The notes: generated by a model from the sequence alone, not told the origin. 64,000 nucleotides of DNA from a cf. Phormidesmis sp. LEGE 11477 (GCF_015207105.1 NZ_JADEXO010000010.1:1-64000); one strand, 5' to 3'; counted from the first letter of the stretch, positions 48,086-57,109 are shown. A program made the numbers and translations.

Positions 48086-48121
48086 TGAGTAATGCGTAGT
48101 GGGCGGAGTAAAAAATCGCAA

Positions 48122-48334
48122 CTATATAAGAGGTAGCCGCAGCGTCGATTTGCCGGAGCCTTTGGCACCAATAAAGGCAATGGTTTCTGCTACTTTTATT
48201 TGTGAATTTGTGTTTACTTTTCTAAGTACGTTAACGTTCAAAGACCCCCAAAACAATCCGGGGGGAGGGGATATGAGGGCTAATTTAACCCTTGAGCTGT
48301 TTACTGACTCAGACGACTTATTCTTATTCAGCAA
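48122..48334 (-). pseudogene. Remnant with an ABC-type P-loop
   Basis: A minus-strand frame ends IAFIGAKGSGKSTLRLPL then stop. GAKGSGKST is a Walker A motif, and the residues around it resemble the start of an ABC ATPase. The rest of the domain is absent and the N-terminal part of the frame is unrelated. It lies in the spacer upstream of the CsoR-type gene. Frame fragments like this are hard to prove. Confidence 0.4.
48245..48265. promoter_or_regulatory. C-tract/G-tract candidate operator
   Basis: Five Cs (48245-48249) and six Gs (48260-48265) are separated by ten bases and lie about 160 bp upstream of the CsoR-type gene on its transcribed side. CsoR/RcnR-family repressors bind G/C-tract inverted repeats, so this is a possible operator. 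It is embedded in the spacer at 48122-48491, which has no intact gene. Confidence 0.4.
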
Positions 48335-48491
48335 ATTCTCTTTCGATGCCTTCGGTTCCTGCTAGAGACCACTAATATCCGCCGCTGGTTTTGCTGACTG
48401 CTAATTTTATTATCTGTCTCTAAACAGCGAAGATGAGACAATAGATTAGCGGTAGCCAAGTCAAAAGCCGTATGCAGTCTCCGTAGTCTCT

Positions 48492-49742
48492 ATGAGTAAG
48501 CATATTCTAATTCTCACGGCTGGTTCGAGAGGGGATGTACAACCGTATGTAGCGTTGGCGAAAGGTCTACAGCGAGAAGGCTTTGAGGTTACGATAGGCA
48601 CCGATTCAACCTTCTCTACGTTGATTGCTAGTCACGGTGTCGGGTTTGCGCCGATGCGGGCACCTTTTGCTCAGATGGCGCAGACCGATGAAGGAAGCGC
48701 TGCCCTTGCAGGAAAGAAGTCGTTTGATCTGAAGAGAATTAAGATAATGCTGCGGCAGATGATGGACGATGCCTGGGCGATCGCGCAGCGCATAAAACCC
48801 GATATGGTCATCTATCATCCCAAGCCATTGGCTGGCTACCACATTGCCGATAAGCTAGGGATACCTGGAATTCTGGCAGTGGCACTTCCTCTGTATTCAC
48901 CTACAGGCGAGTTCTTTAATCCCATCCTGGGTGGGGGCGATCGCGGCCATCTACTCAACTGGCTGAGCCATACGCTCTTTCTCAAAGCTTCTCTATTACC
49001 GTACCGAGGCTTTATCAACCGCTGGCGAAAAGAACAGCTAAATCTTCCTCCTTTCAGTAGTGAGCTAACAATGCGAGGAAGGCCAGTCCCAATACTGTAT
49101 GGCTACAGCTCTGCGGTTATGCCTGTACCCAACGATTGGAAGAATAGCTCACACGTGACCGGATACTGGTTTCTAGACTGTGACAAAGCCTGGGAGCCGC
49201 CTGCGGAACTAGCAGCGTTTCTAGCAGAAGGAGAAGCACCTGTGTACGTTGGCTTTGGCAGCATGGCTGCTCGTGATGCGCGCTATACAACAAACCTGAT
49301 TCTTGAAGCTATTCAAAAAGTTAAAACGCGGGCTATCTTAGCAATAGGATGGGGTGGCCTCTTCGACCTAGAGCTGTCAGAAATTCCAGAGAATGTTTAT
49401 ATGCTAGAGAGCGCTCCTCATGATTGGCTATTTCCTCGATGTAGCGCAGTCGTTCATCACGGTGGCGCAGGCACAACTGGCGCTGGGCTAAGGGCGGGTA
49501 AACCTACCGTAGTTTGTCCGTTCTTTGGCGATCAGCCCTTCTGGGGAAAGCAAATTTACAAGCTAGAGGTAGGCCCGCAGCCAATTCCTCAGAAGCATCT
49601 GAGTACAGACAGTCTGACGCAGGCAATACGGGAGGCAATATCAAGCCCTAGAATGCGCCAGAATGCTGAGTCTATAGGTGAAAAGATCAGCGCTGAAGAT
49701 GGCGTAGCTCAGGCCATTCAGATTGTAAAACGCCACCTGTAA
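48492..49742 (+). CDS. UGT-type (GT1) glycosyltransferase
   Basis: This is a 416-residue GT-B glycosyltransferase of the GT1/UGT and sterol-glucosyltransferase kind. The N-terminus has ILILTAGSRGDVQPYVALAKGLQ. The diagnostic C-terminal donor site is CSAVVHHGGAGTTGAGLRAGKPTVVCPFFGDQPFWG. These proteins glycosylate small lipophilic acceptors such as sterols, hopanoids, carotenoids or macrolides. A P450 lies about 1.1 kb away, so the two could decorate the same molecule, but they are not in one operon. It has its own start 370 bp from the CsoR-type gene. Length and motifs are complete. Confidence 0.9.
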   Translation: MSKHILILTAGSRGDVQPYVALAKGLQREGFEVTIGTDSTFSTLIASHGVGFAPMRAPFAQMAQTDEGSAALAGKKSFDLKRIKIMLRQMMDDAWAIAQRIKPDMVIYHPKPLAGYHIADKLGIPGILAVALPLYSPTGEFFNPILGGGDRGHLLNWLSHTLFLKASLLPYRGFINRWRKEQLNLPPFSSELTMRGRPVPILYGYSSAVMPVPNDWKNSSHVTGYWFLDCDKAWEPPAELAAFLAEGEAPVYVGFGSMAARDARYTTNLILEAIQKVKTRAILAIGWGGLFDLELSEIPENVYMLESAPHDWLFPRCSAVVHHGGAGTTGAGLRAGKPTVVCPFFGDQPFWGKQIYKLEVGPQPIPQKHLSTDSLTQAIREAISSPRMRQNAESIGEKISAEDGVAQAIQIVKRHL

Positions 49743-49895
49743 GGGAGCTAGGAAGTGCGGCTCTATTGAACCTTTAAGCATCGTCTTACCGCTTGTTTAA
49801 AACTGTCGGATAGTCGTTAGAAGTAGGTTGTTTAGCAGCGGGTCTGTTTCTAATCAATTCACGTTCTAACCTGTAGTCGTGTAGGAGATAACGTA

Positions 49896-50213
49896 GTGAC
49901 TCAAGATCAAGCCCGAATGATTGTTGCATTCTTGTCGGCTCTTGGCTTAGATCGAGTAGACGTAGTCGGTCATGATACGGGCGGCGCGGTGGCGCTGATT
50001 TTGGCGATCGAACATGCCTCTTTAGTTAATCGATTGGTCATCTCTAATTCGGTTTGGGCGATGGACGATCCTTGGCAGAAATCAGAAGACGGCGCACGGC
50101 TAGCTAGTGAGATTCCAACCGCGCGTTTCCAAGCAATTGAAGGCGCTTCCCATTGGGTGCAGCAAGACACGCCTGAACAGTTCTCAGATGCGCTTCTCAC
50201 CTTTCTCAAATGA
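49896..50213 (+). CDS. Truncated alpha/beta hydrolase lacking its cap
   Basis: This is a 105-residue remnant of an alpha/beta hydrolase of the epoxide hydrolase or haloalkane dehalogenase type. VVGHDTGGAVALILAIEHA is the nucleophile elbow with Asp in GHDTGG. The end, ASHWVQQDTPEQF, has the catalytic His. Relatives are about 280 residues. Here the segment from WAMDDPWQ jumps to LASEIPTARFQAIEG, so the cap and third acid region are missing, about 120-150 residues. The GTG start has a good Shine-Dalgarno (AGGAG) about 10 bp upstream, so it may still be translated. It may be misfolded or a decoy. Confidence 0.7.
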   Translation: MTQDQARMIVAFLSALGLDRVDVVGHDTGGAVALILAIEHASLVNRLVISNSVWAMDDPWQKSEDGARLASEIPTARFQAIEGASHWVQQDTPEQFSDALLTFLK

Positions 50214-50577
50214 GATTGTATAGTGCTGGCTTTGCTTTGTTAAAGTCTTTAACTAAGCAAGGAGGGGAGGCGCTATCCTCCTACGGCCTCACTTAGTGCT
50301 TCTTGAATCACATCGTCAGCTACACCACGCCGCTTCAAGCTATCGATGAGTGAAGAAACGGTATTGTTCTCTAGTCGTTCTAGATCGCTGCGTAAGCCCT
50401 GTCTGTGAGTACATGCCAGTGGCTGATAACCAAAGAATCCTAGAACAGGCACGATCCGTTTGACAGCTTCGATGACATTTTCGAGCAATCGACTTTGTTC
50501 TAACGTTTGACGTAGGCTATGCGGCCTAGTCTAGCGTTAGCATCAATTCTATCTATTGCAGCTTTGAGGCAGTGCTC
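50214..50577. other. Spacer with one doubtful minus-strand frame
   Basis: This 364-bp region holds a 71-codon minus-strand frame (50273-50488) that starts with TTG and ends VADDVIQEALSEAVGG, and little else. I see no promoter or terminator I would defend. A TAG stop lies just upstream, with no ATG or GTG available. Confidence 0.4.
50273..50488 (-). CDS. Doubtful small hypothetical protein
   Basis: This is a 71-residue frame from a TTG. It has an amphipathic start MLENVIEAVKRIVPVLG, a Cys-containing middle and a helical C-terminus with SLIDSLKRRGVADDVIQEAL, which looks protein-like. No family is recognised. It may be the 3' part of a longer gene whose upstream region has decayed, because a stop lies just before it and no start codon other than TTG is available. 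Confidence 0.35.
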   Translation of the reverse strand: MLENVIEAVKRIVPVLGFFGYQPLACTHRQGLRSDLERLENNTVSSLIDSLKRRGVADDVIQEALSEAVGG

Positions 50578-50895
50578 ATGTCATCCCAATCGAATCAGTC
50601 TTTAGAAGTAAAGGAGGTCACCCTCTTTGACCGGATCTTCCGAGATAGTGAAGGCAATATCGTAGTTGCTCAGCCGCCTAATTTGCCTGTTCTCGTCGGC
50701 GTTGCTGCCGCCATTCTTCAGTCCCTACTGCCCAGCGGACAGCTACAAAGGGCCGCAGAACTCTTTGCGTTCGGTGCTTTGTTCACCTGGGCATGGCAAG
50801 AACTCTTTGACGGCGTCAACTACTTTCGCAGAGCGCTAGGGCTCATCGGGCTGGCAGCTCTGATGACGCTAGGGCTTAATTCTTTGAGTATGTGA
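50578..50895 (+). CDS. Hypothetical small membrane protein
   Basis: This is a 105-residue protein from the ATG at 50578. A soluble N-terminal part (VTLFDRIFRDSEGNIVVAQPPNLP) precedes three hydrophobic segments: VLVGVAAAILQSLLP, ELFAFGALFTWAWQELFDG and ALGLIGLAALMTLGL. The W-x-E-L-F-x-G pattern resembles short cyanobacterial membrane proteins of unknown role. It converges with the P450, its stop one base from the P450 stop. No catalytic motif is visible. Confidence 0.6.
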   Translation: MSSQSNQSLEVKEVTLFDRIFRDSEGNIVVAQPPNLPVLVGVAAAILQSLLPSGQLQRAAELFAFGALFTWAWQELFDGVNYFRRALGLIGLAALMTLGLNSLSM

Positions 50896-50896
50896 G

Positions 50897-52348
50897 TCAA
50901 TCTCGCTTTGAGCGCACTTTGAACCGCATAGAAGCAGGCGGTGCCATCGTCAAGCCTCGACGAGCGGGCCGCAGTGGACGAGGCCGTACCAGTGCTAGCT
51001 CAAAGTCTTGTAGTAGCGTCGCCACGCTGAGTTTAAGTTCCATCATCGCTAGGGCAGAGCCAATACAGCGCCGATGACCGCCACCAAAGGGCAGAAACTC
51101 ATAAGGCGCAAACTGACGTTCTAGAAAGCGCTCTGGGCGAAATTGCTTCGGCTCTGGGTAGATGTCTGGGCGCTGGTGGACGACGTAGGTCGCAGGCATT
51201 AAGGCGGTTCCGGCTTTGAAGTGATGTCCGGCAATAGTCTGAGACGATTTTAAAACGCGGATAAATGTCGTTGGCGTAATCGGATAGATCCGTAGCGTCT
51301 CTAGGCAGAGGGCGTTCAGGTAGGGAAGCTGTAGGATAGCCATCGGATCGGGCTGGGGACCAAGCTCTGCTAGTTCAGCGCGTAGCTTGCTTTGAACCTC
51401 GGGTAGATAGTGAATCCAATACAGCAGCCAGACGGCGGCGGAGGCGGTTGTTTCGTGTCCGGCTAGTAGCAGCGTGACCAATTCGTCATGGAGTTCTGCG
51501 TCGGTCATCGCCTCTCCCTGTTCGTCTCTCGACTGAAGTAGAAGCGTCAGGATGTCGGTCTTTTCTGTTTGAACCTGCTCTGAGTTCTGGAGAAGCTGGC
51601 GGCGCTCTTGGATTTCTGCATAGATAAGCGATCGCACTTCTTCACGCAATCGAGTGAACCTTGTCCAAGGACTCCACACACCCCAGTTTTTCTGCAAGCC
51701 TGGAAAGAATAAGAAGCTGGCGCTGATGGGATAGGAAAAGAAGTCTAGCAAAGTACTTAGCTGCTGCTGTAGCTGAGAGAGCCTCTCTCCTTCTCTGAGG
51801 CCAAACACGGCCTGTAAAATCACGCCCATCGTCAGCGACTGTATGGGCGGGCGGGCTACAATCGAGCGGCCTACTTGCCAGTCAGCACTGACCTGACGAG
51901 TGATATTGCAAATTAGCGTTCCGTAGGATCGCAGGCGATCGCCATGAAAAGGCGGCATCAGTAGCTTACGCTGCCGACGGTGAGGCTCGCCATCTAGCAG
52001 CAAGATAGAGTGATTGCCCACCATTGGCTGCAGCACTCGGTTGTTACTACCAGTTTCAGCCGTGCTAGCGTCCAGCGCGAAAATCTCTCGCACCATCTCT
52101 GGCTCGCCCACATACACCAGCGGTGATTCACTATCTGCGCCAATTTGGAAGGTAGTGCCATACCGCTGAACGTTGTCGTCCATGTAGCGGGTAGGCTGCA
52201 AAATCAGGTAGAAAACCCGTAGCAGACGACGCCACCCTTTGGCTTTTGGCCCGTCAATTATAGGATTGCTTGGCTCTCCAGGCATATCTTCGGGCATTCC
52301 CAGCATCTCGCTGTTTTGAACACTCATCTTGGTGGGTTGTAGACTCAT
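50897..52348 (-). CDS. Cytochrome P450
   Basis: This is a P450 of 483 residues. The oxygen-activation helix AGHETTASA (I helix), the K-helix ETLR (ExxR) in LCLETLRIYPITP, the aromatic PERF segment (FRPERFLE) and the heme loop FLPFGGGHRRCIGSA with the thiolate Cys are all present. There is no N-terminal membrane anchor, so it is soluble. It needs ferredoxin or a reductase, neither of which is adjacent. Substrate unknown; sterol-, carotenoid- or fatty-acid-type substrates are common in cyanobacterial P450s. The start could also be the Met at residue 8. The sensor kinase is divergent, about 180 bp away. Confidence 0.94.
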   Translation of the reverse strand: MSLQPTKMSVQNSEMLGMPEDMPGEPSNPIIDGPKAKGWRRLLRVFYLILQPTRYMDDNVQRYGTTFQIGADSESPLVYVGEPEMVREIFALDASTAETGSNNRVLQPMVGNHSILLLDGEPHRRQRKLLMPPFHGDRLRSYGTLICNITRQVSADWQVGRSIVARPPIQSLTMGVILQAVFGLREGERLSQLQQQLSTLLDFFSYPISASFLFFPGLQKNWGVWSPWTRFTRLREEVRSLIYAEIQERRQLLQNSEQVQTEKTDILTLLLQSRDEQGEAMTDAELHDELVTLLLAGHETTASAAVWLLYWIHYLPEVQSKLRAELAELGPQPDPMAILQLPYLNALCLETLRIYPITPTTFIRVLKSSQTIAGHHFKAGTALMPATYVVHQRPDIYPEPKQFRPERFLERQFAPYEFLPFGGGHRRCIGSALAMMELKLSVATLLQDFELALVRPRPLRPARRGLTMAPPASMRFKVRSKRD

Positions 52349-52525
52349 CTCGGCTTGTTCCTATCAATTCAGCTTATCTATTTGTAACGAACGTTAAATT
52401 CAGGATAAGAGCCCGAATTAGACGACGCCCTGTGATATGTAGCCGCCGCTTCGTTGCGATTAGGCTATACGGGGAATGCTAGGGATGAAAATTTGCCAAG
52501 CTTGAATCTTTTCATCCTAACGCAT

Positions 52526-55500
52526 ATGTCTCAACCTACAGCGACAGTAGTTACGCAAGAAGGACTGCTACATCGGATTGCAAATCGCATTCGTCAGTCA
52601 TTGGAGCTGCAAGAGATACTAGATGCGATGGTGGTGGAGGTTCGAGACTATCTGAGAGTTGACCGGGTCAAGGTATATCAGTTCAACCCGGATGATAGTG
52701 GTGTAGTAATTGCCGAATCAATAGAAGAAAAGCGCTTGCCTTCTCTACAAGGTCTTCACTTTCCAGCAGACGATATTCCACCTTATGCGCGCGAGCTATT
52801 CCTTAAAGCGAGACAGCGATCAGTTGTTGATGTCGATCGAACCATGATTGGCATTAGTCCGCTAGAGAATCCAACGACCAGTCACTCAGAAGACAGCCCA
52901 GACATTCGCTACAGACCTTTAGATCCGTGTCACGAAGAGTACCTCACAGCGATGGGCGTCAAATCTTCTATCATTGTACCGATTGTGTTAGAAGAACTCT
53001 CTACAGGCAAAGAGCCAGCTGCCTCACCAGGTCAACTGTGGGGCCTTTTAGCCTGTCACCACAGCGAATCGCGAGCAGTGACAGAAGCAGAGCTACAGTT
53101 TATTCAAGCCGTGGTCGATCAAGTGGGGGTTGCGATCGCCCAGTCCATCTTACTCAACCGTGTCAGAGCGCAAGCGCAGCAAGAAGCTAACATCAACCGC
53201 GTCACCAAGCTACTGCAGACCAGCCCTGCTATCAAGTTACAAGCTGCCCTAGAAGAAGCTGTTGAAACTCTTAGCGGCTCTGGCGGTCGGCTATACGTGA
53301 TGGCAGAGGCCGATATCACGAAAGAGATCTATATATATGGTTTACAGCCTAGCGTTATCGACGTAGAACATAATCGAACAGTCGAAGAGAACTATCTGTG
53401 GAAAAACTTCGTTCATTCTGTCACTGAAGCCAATCCAGATACTACAGGCTACAAGCCCTGGTCTGTTCAATGGATGAACGCAACATACAAACTAGGAGAT
53501 AAAGGACTTACCCCCGAAGAGAACCCTGATATATGGGCCATCAACGATATCTATCGTGAACCCCTGTTTAGAACACTAGCGCCCTTTTTCGAGCCTACTT
53601 CTGTACGGGGATTACTCATCGTACCGCTTTACTACGGTGACCAGGTGGTTGGTTCTCTTAGCGTCTTCCGTGATGAGATCGATACAGAAATCACCTGGGC
53701 AGGCTGGCATAATCCAGATAGCCGACAGCTGATGGCTAGACGCTCTTTTGAAGTATGGCAACAAGAGAAAACAGGAACTTCTCAAGCTTGGACATTCGCT
53801 GAAATCAGCTACGCCAAAGCACTGAGCGAACGATTTTCAACTGCAATCAAGCAGTACAGACTCTATCAACAGGTGCAATCACTCAATGCCAATCTAGAGC
53901 AGCAAGTAGAAGAGCGCACTGAACAGCTTCAGCAGAAAACAATACAGCTACAGTCTTCAAATGCAGAACTTGAAAGCTTTATCTCAAGGCAGCAAGCACT
54001 CTCTGGTATTGTTGCGAAGATTCGTGAGTCTCTCAACATTGAAGATATTTTCCAGATTACGACCGCAGAACTCAGTCAGCTAATGAAGGCCGATAAGGTC
54101 TCGGTCTATCGCTTCAATGAAGACTGGGGGGGCGAGTTTGTCTCCAGCTTTGAAAGCGTGAGTCCACATTGGAAGGAGGTGGGTCAGTTTGGTGAGAATA
54201 CCGTCTGGAACGATACCCATCTACAGGAGACAAAAGGCGGGCGCTATCGAAACGGAGAGAACTTTGTTGTGAACGATGTCACACAACAAGGCTTCTCGCA
54301 GTGCCATATCGATATCTACAACCAGTACGAGATCAAATCTTTTATCAACGTTCCTATATTTTTTGGTCAAGAGCTGTGGGGTATTCTAGCCGTCTTTCAA
54401 CAGCAGCACATTCGACAGTGGAAGCCTTCTGAAGTAGATTTTGTCAGTCAGATCTCGGGGCAGCTTGGAGTCGCCTTACAGCACTCTACACTGCTTACCC
54501 GTATGCAGCATCAGGCTAGAGAACTCAAGGCATCCAACACAGAACTGTTTAGAGCCATCGATCAGCAAAAGACCCTATCTAGCATCGTTGCTAAGATTCG
54601 TGAGTCTTTAGATATCAACCAGATCTTCAAAACAACAACAAAGGAACTCACGCAGGTCCTAAAAGCAGACAGAGCTTCTGTCTATCGGTTCGACAAGGAT
54701 TGGGGAGGCGAGTTCATTGCAGAGTTTGAAAGCGTTGCCCTAGAAGAGATTAACGTGGGGCAGCTAGGTATAAACACTGTTTGGGACGACACTTACCTTC
54801 AAGAGAATGAAGGCGGTCGATACCGTGATGGTAAAATTAGCGTTGTCAATAACGTGTATGACTGCGGATTTTCTCAGTGCCATTTAGATCTGTATGAACA
54901 GTTTCAAATTAAGGCATTCGTGCTGGTGCCTATCTTCGTAGAACAAAAGCTTTGGGGTTTGCTAGGCACCTACCAGCATAAGCAACCGCGCCAATGGAAT
55001 GCTTCTGAGGTCGAGTTTGTAGAGCAAATAGCAGCCCAGCTCGGTGTCGCCACACAACATGCCTCTCTCGCCGCTAGCGATCAGCAAAAAAACAGCCAGC
55101 TATCCACCGCACTTGTTGAGCTTAGAGCAACTCAGACCCAGCTGATCCAAACTGAGAAGATGTCTAGTCTAGGTCAGCTAGTAGCAGGGATTGCCCATGA
55201 GATCAACAATCCCGTTAATTTCATCCACGCTAATGTGGCTCACCTAAAGGAGTACTCAACTAACCTCTTAAAAGTACTTGAGGCTTATCAACAGTCTTAC
55301 CCTGACCCCTCTGAGGAGATTCAGGCGCTGCTAGAAGATGCTGATATTGACTATCTCTGTGCCGATCTGCCTAAGCTCTGTATGTCCTTATCTACGGGGA
55401 CTCAGCGGATTCGTTCAATCATTACATCCCTGCGAAACTTCTCACGACTAGACGAAGCAGAGGTGAAAGCCGTCGATCTGCAAGAGGGTATCGAAGGCAC

Positions 55501-55960
55501 CTTGCTAATCTTGCAGCATCGGCTGAAGACTAGCCGCGCAAAAGTCTCTGTTGAGATTGCTAAAGACTATGGCGAGCTTCCTTTAGTGGAATGCCATGCG
55601 AGTCAGATCAATCAAGTCTTTATGAACCTGATTACGAATGCCATCGATGAACTTCAGGCGATCACGCCTGCTACCGAAGAGGAAGAGAACAAGACAATTC
55701 ACATAAAAACTCAGCAAATAGATAGTGAGCGGGTGAGAATTTCGATTCAAGACGATGGTAGAGGGATTTCAAAGAATGCCTTAGACAAACTGTTCGATCC
55801 GTTTTTTACGACCAAGCCAGTCGGCAAAGGCACAGGTTTGGGGCTTTCTATCAGCTATCAAATTATTGAGAAACATGGTGGTAAGCTGTACTGCGAATCA
55901 GTCGTAGGTGAAGGCACTACCTTTGTCATTGAGCTGCCAACTAAGATGGAAGCAGCTTAA
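52526..55960 (+). CDS. Multi-GAF cyanobacteriochrome-like sensor histidine kinase
   Basis: This is a 1,144-residue hybrid sensor from the ATG at 52526. GAF1 (residues about 15-215) has phytochrome-like HFPADDIPPYARELF, and its DPCHEEYLTAMGV has C135 and H136 in the bilin-attachment position. A second GAF (about 230-450) lacks Cys. GAF3 (about 500-660) has FSQCHIDIYNQY with C593. GAF4 (about 690-855) has FSQCHLDLYEQF with C785, plus a nearby Cys at 780. Coils with QLQQKTIQLQ join them. HisKA follows with IAHEINNPVNF (H891), and then HATPase with NLITNAIDELQ, DDGRGIS and GTGLGLSISYQ. There is no receiver domain, so a separate response regulator is needed. It probably senses light. Confidence 0.9.
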   Translation: MSQPTATVVTQEGLLHRIANRIRQSLELQEILDAMVVEVRDYLRVDRVKVYQFNPDDSGVVIAESIEEKRLPSLQGLHFPADDIPPYARELFLKARQRSVVDVDRTMIGISPLENPTTSHSEDSPDIRYRPLDPCHEEYLTAMGVKSSIIVPIVLEELSTGKEPAASPGQLWGLLACHHSESRAVTEAELQFIQAVVDQVGVAIAQSILLNRVRAQAQQEANINRVTKLLQTSPAIKLQAALEEAVETLSGSGGRLYVMAEADITKEIYIYGLQPSVIDVEHNRTVEENYLWKNFVHSVTEANPDTTGYKPWSVQWMNATYKLGDKGLTPEENPDIWAINDIYREPLFRTLAPFFEPTSVRGLLIVPLYYGDQVVGSLSVFRDEIDTEITWAGWHNPDSRQLMARRSFEVWQQEKTGTSQAWTFAEISYAKALSERFSTAIKQYRLYQQVQSLNANLEQQVEERTEQLQQKTIQLQSSNAELESFISRQQALSGIVAKIRESLNIEDIFQITTAELSQLMKADKVSVYRFNEDWGGEFVSSFESVSPHWKEVGQFGENTVWNDTHLQETKGGRYRNGENFVVNDVTQQGFSQCHIDIYNQYEIKSFINVPIFFGQELWGILAVFQQQHIRQWKPSEVDFVSQISGQLGVALQHSTLLTRMQHQARELKASNTELFRAIDQQKTLSSIVAKIRESLDINQIFKTTTKELTQVLKADRASVYRFDKDWGGEFIAEFESVALEEINVGQLGINTVWDDTYLQENEGGRYRDGKISVVNNVYDCGFSQCHLDLYEQFQIKAFVLVPIFVEQKLWGLLGTYQHKQPRQWNASEVEFVEQIAAQLGVATQHASLAASDQQKNSQLSTALVELRATQTQLIQTEKMSSLGQLVAGIAHEINNPVNFIHANVAHLKEYSTNLLKVLEAYQQSYPDPSEEIQALLEDADIDYLCADLPKLCMSLSTGTQRIRSIITSLRNFSRLDEAEVKAVDLQEGIEGTLLILQHRLKTSRAKVSVEIAKDYGELPLVECHASQINQVFMNLITNAIDELQAITPATEEEENKTIHIKTQQIDSERVRISIQDDGRGISKNALDKLFDPFFTTKPVGKGTGLGLSISYQIIEKHGGKLYCESVVGEGTTFVIELPTKMEAA

Positions 55961-55993
55961 CGATGTTCTAGCTTCTGAATGGCAGCGTGCTTA

Positions 55994-56028
55994 GAATCTG
56001 ATTGCGAATCTGATTGCGAATCTGATTG
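55994..56028. repeat. 12-bp tandem repeat downstream of the sensor kinase
   Basis: GAATCTGATTGC occurs almost three times in tandem, 34 bp after the sensor kinase stop. It has no evident coding role. Confidence 0.7.
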
Positions 56029-56086
56029 TCTAACAGGTTGTCCAATAGGCAAAATCTAACCGCCAAGAAGGCTAGAAACTAATAAG

Positions 56087-57109
56087 TCAAGACGACCACT
56101 CAACTAATTTCCCCTGCTGCTCGATTGAGTGATCGGCAGCTTCGAGCATTCTGACTATTCGGAGTCCGGCCTCTCCGTCCGACACCGGACGGCTACCCTC
56201 TCTAATGCTCTCAACAAATTGAGACCCCATTTTCCATAAGGCTTCTGTTCTGTCTAGTTGGGGAGAGCATATTCCCTCTTCTCGGTAGCCAATCGGCATA
56301 TTGTGACAATCGTTGAAGTGACTACTTGAGACAATGCCTTTATCATAAACCTTTATTTTTTTGGTTGAATCTAGATCGTCGTAGACAAGCATTTTGAGAT
56401 CGCCTCCAATCGTTGTAAGGCGTATCTTTTCCGGTGCTAGCCAGTTGACATGGACAGAAGCGATTACGTTTTCTTTGAAAAACAACCTTAAGTAAGCAAT
56501 ATTTTCTTTTTTTCGATAAATATGACTTGCGCCTATTGCAGAGATTGCATAGGGTTCGTAAGGTAAGACATAGTCTATGATGGACAGATCGTGGACTGCT
56601 AGATCCCAAACTACATTGACATCGCGCTGAAATTTTCCTAAATTAACTCGTACTGAGTCGTAGTAATAAATATTTCCTAGCTGATTCAAAGCTATTAATT
56701 TCCGAATTTCTTGTACTGCACTGGTGTAGACAAAAGTATGGTCCACCATGAGCAGTAAATTACGTCGATTTGCTTCGGCCACCATCCTTGCCGCTCTATC
56801 TACTGTGTCTGCTAAGGGCTTTTCAACCAGGACGTGCTTGCCTGCGAGCAAAGCTCTCATAGCCAGATAATAATGCGTAGAGCTAGGAGTAGCAATGACT
56901 ACCGCATCAATTTCAGGGTCTGTGAAAATATCTCTGCAGTTAGTTGTAATCTGAACATTCGGATAGCAGACCCTGACATTTTTTAAATTGTTTAAATCTA
57001 GATCACTAACAACCTTAACCTGCACATCTGGAATCGCGAAAAAGTTTCTTACCAGATGATTTCCCCAGTATCCGAAACCAATAATTCCAACGCTAATTGT
57101 ACGTTTCAT
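56087..57109 (-). CDS. Gfo/Idh/MocA-type NAD-dependent sugar dehydrogenase
   Basis: This is a 340-residue oxidoreductase from the ATG at 57109. The Rossmann N-terminus SVGIIGFGYWGNHLVRNF and the nucleotide edge VIATPSSTHYYLAM are followed by the signature VEKPLAD, which holds the catalytic Lys. The C-terminal alpha/beta domain includes WDLAVHDLSIIDYVLPY, with an active-site Asp/His pair. In surface-sugar pathways such enzymes oxidise UDP-sugars, for example at C3, before a DegT-type aminotransferase acts. A DegT gene lies 685 bp away, divergent, which fits this idea. Other sugars are possible. Confidence 0.9.
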   Translation of the reverse strand: MKRTISVGIIGFGYWGNHLVRNFFAIPDVQVKVVSDLDLNNLKNVRVCYPNVQITTNCRDIFTDPEIDAVVIATPSSTHYYLAMRALLAGKHVLVEKPLADTVDRAARMVAEANRRNLLLMVDHTFVYTSAVQEIRKLIALNQLGNIYYYDSVRVNLGKFQRDVNVVWDLAVHDLSIIDYVLPYEPYAISAIGASHIYRKKENIAYLRLFFKENVIASVHVNWLAPEKIRLTTIGGDLKMLVYDDLDSTKKIKVYDKGIVSSSHFNDCHNMPIGYREEGICSPQLDRTEALWKMGSQFVESIREGSRPVSDGEAGLRIVRMLEAADHSIEQQGKLVEWSS

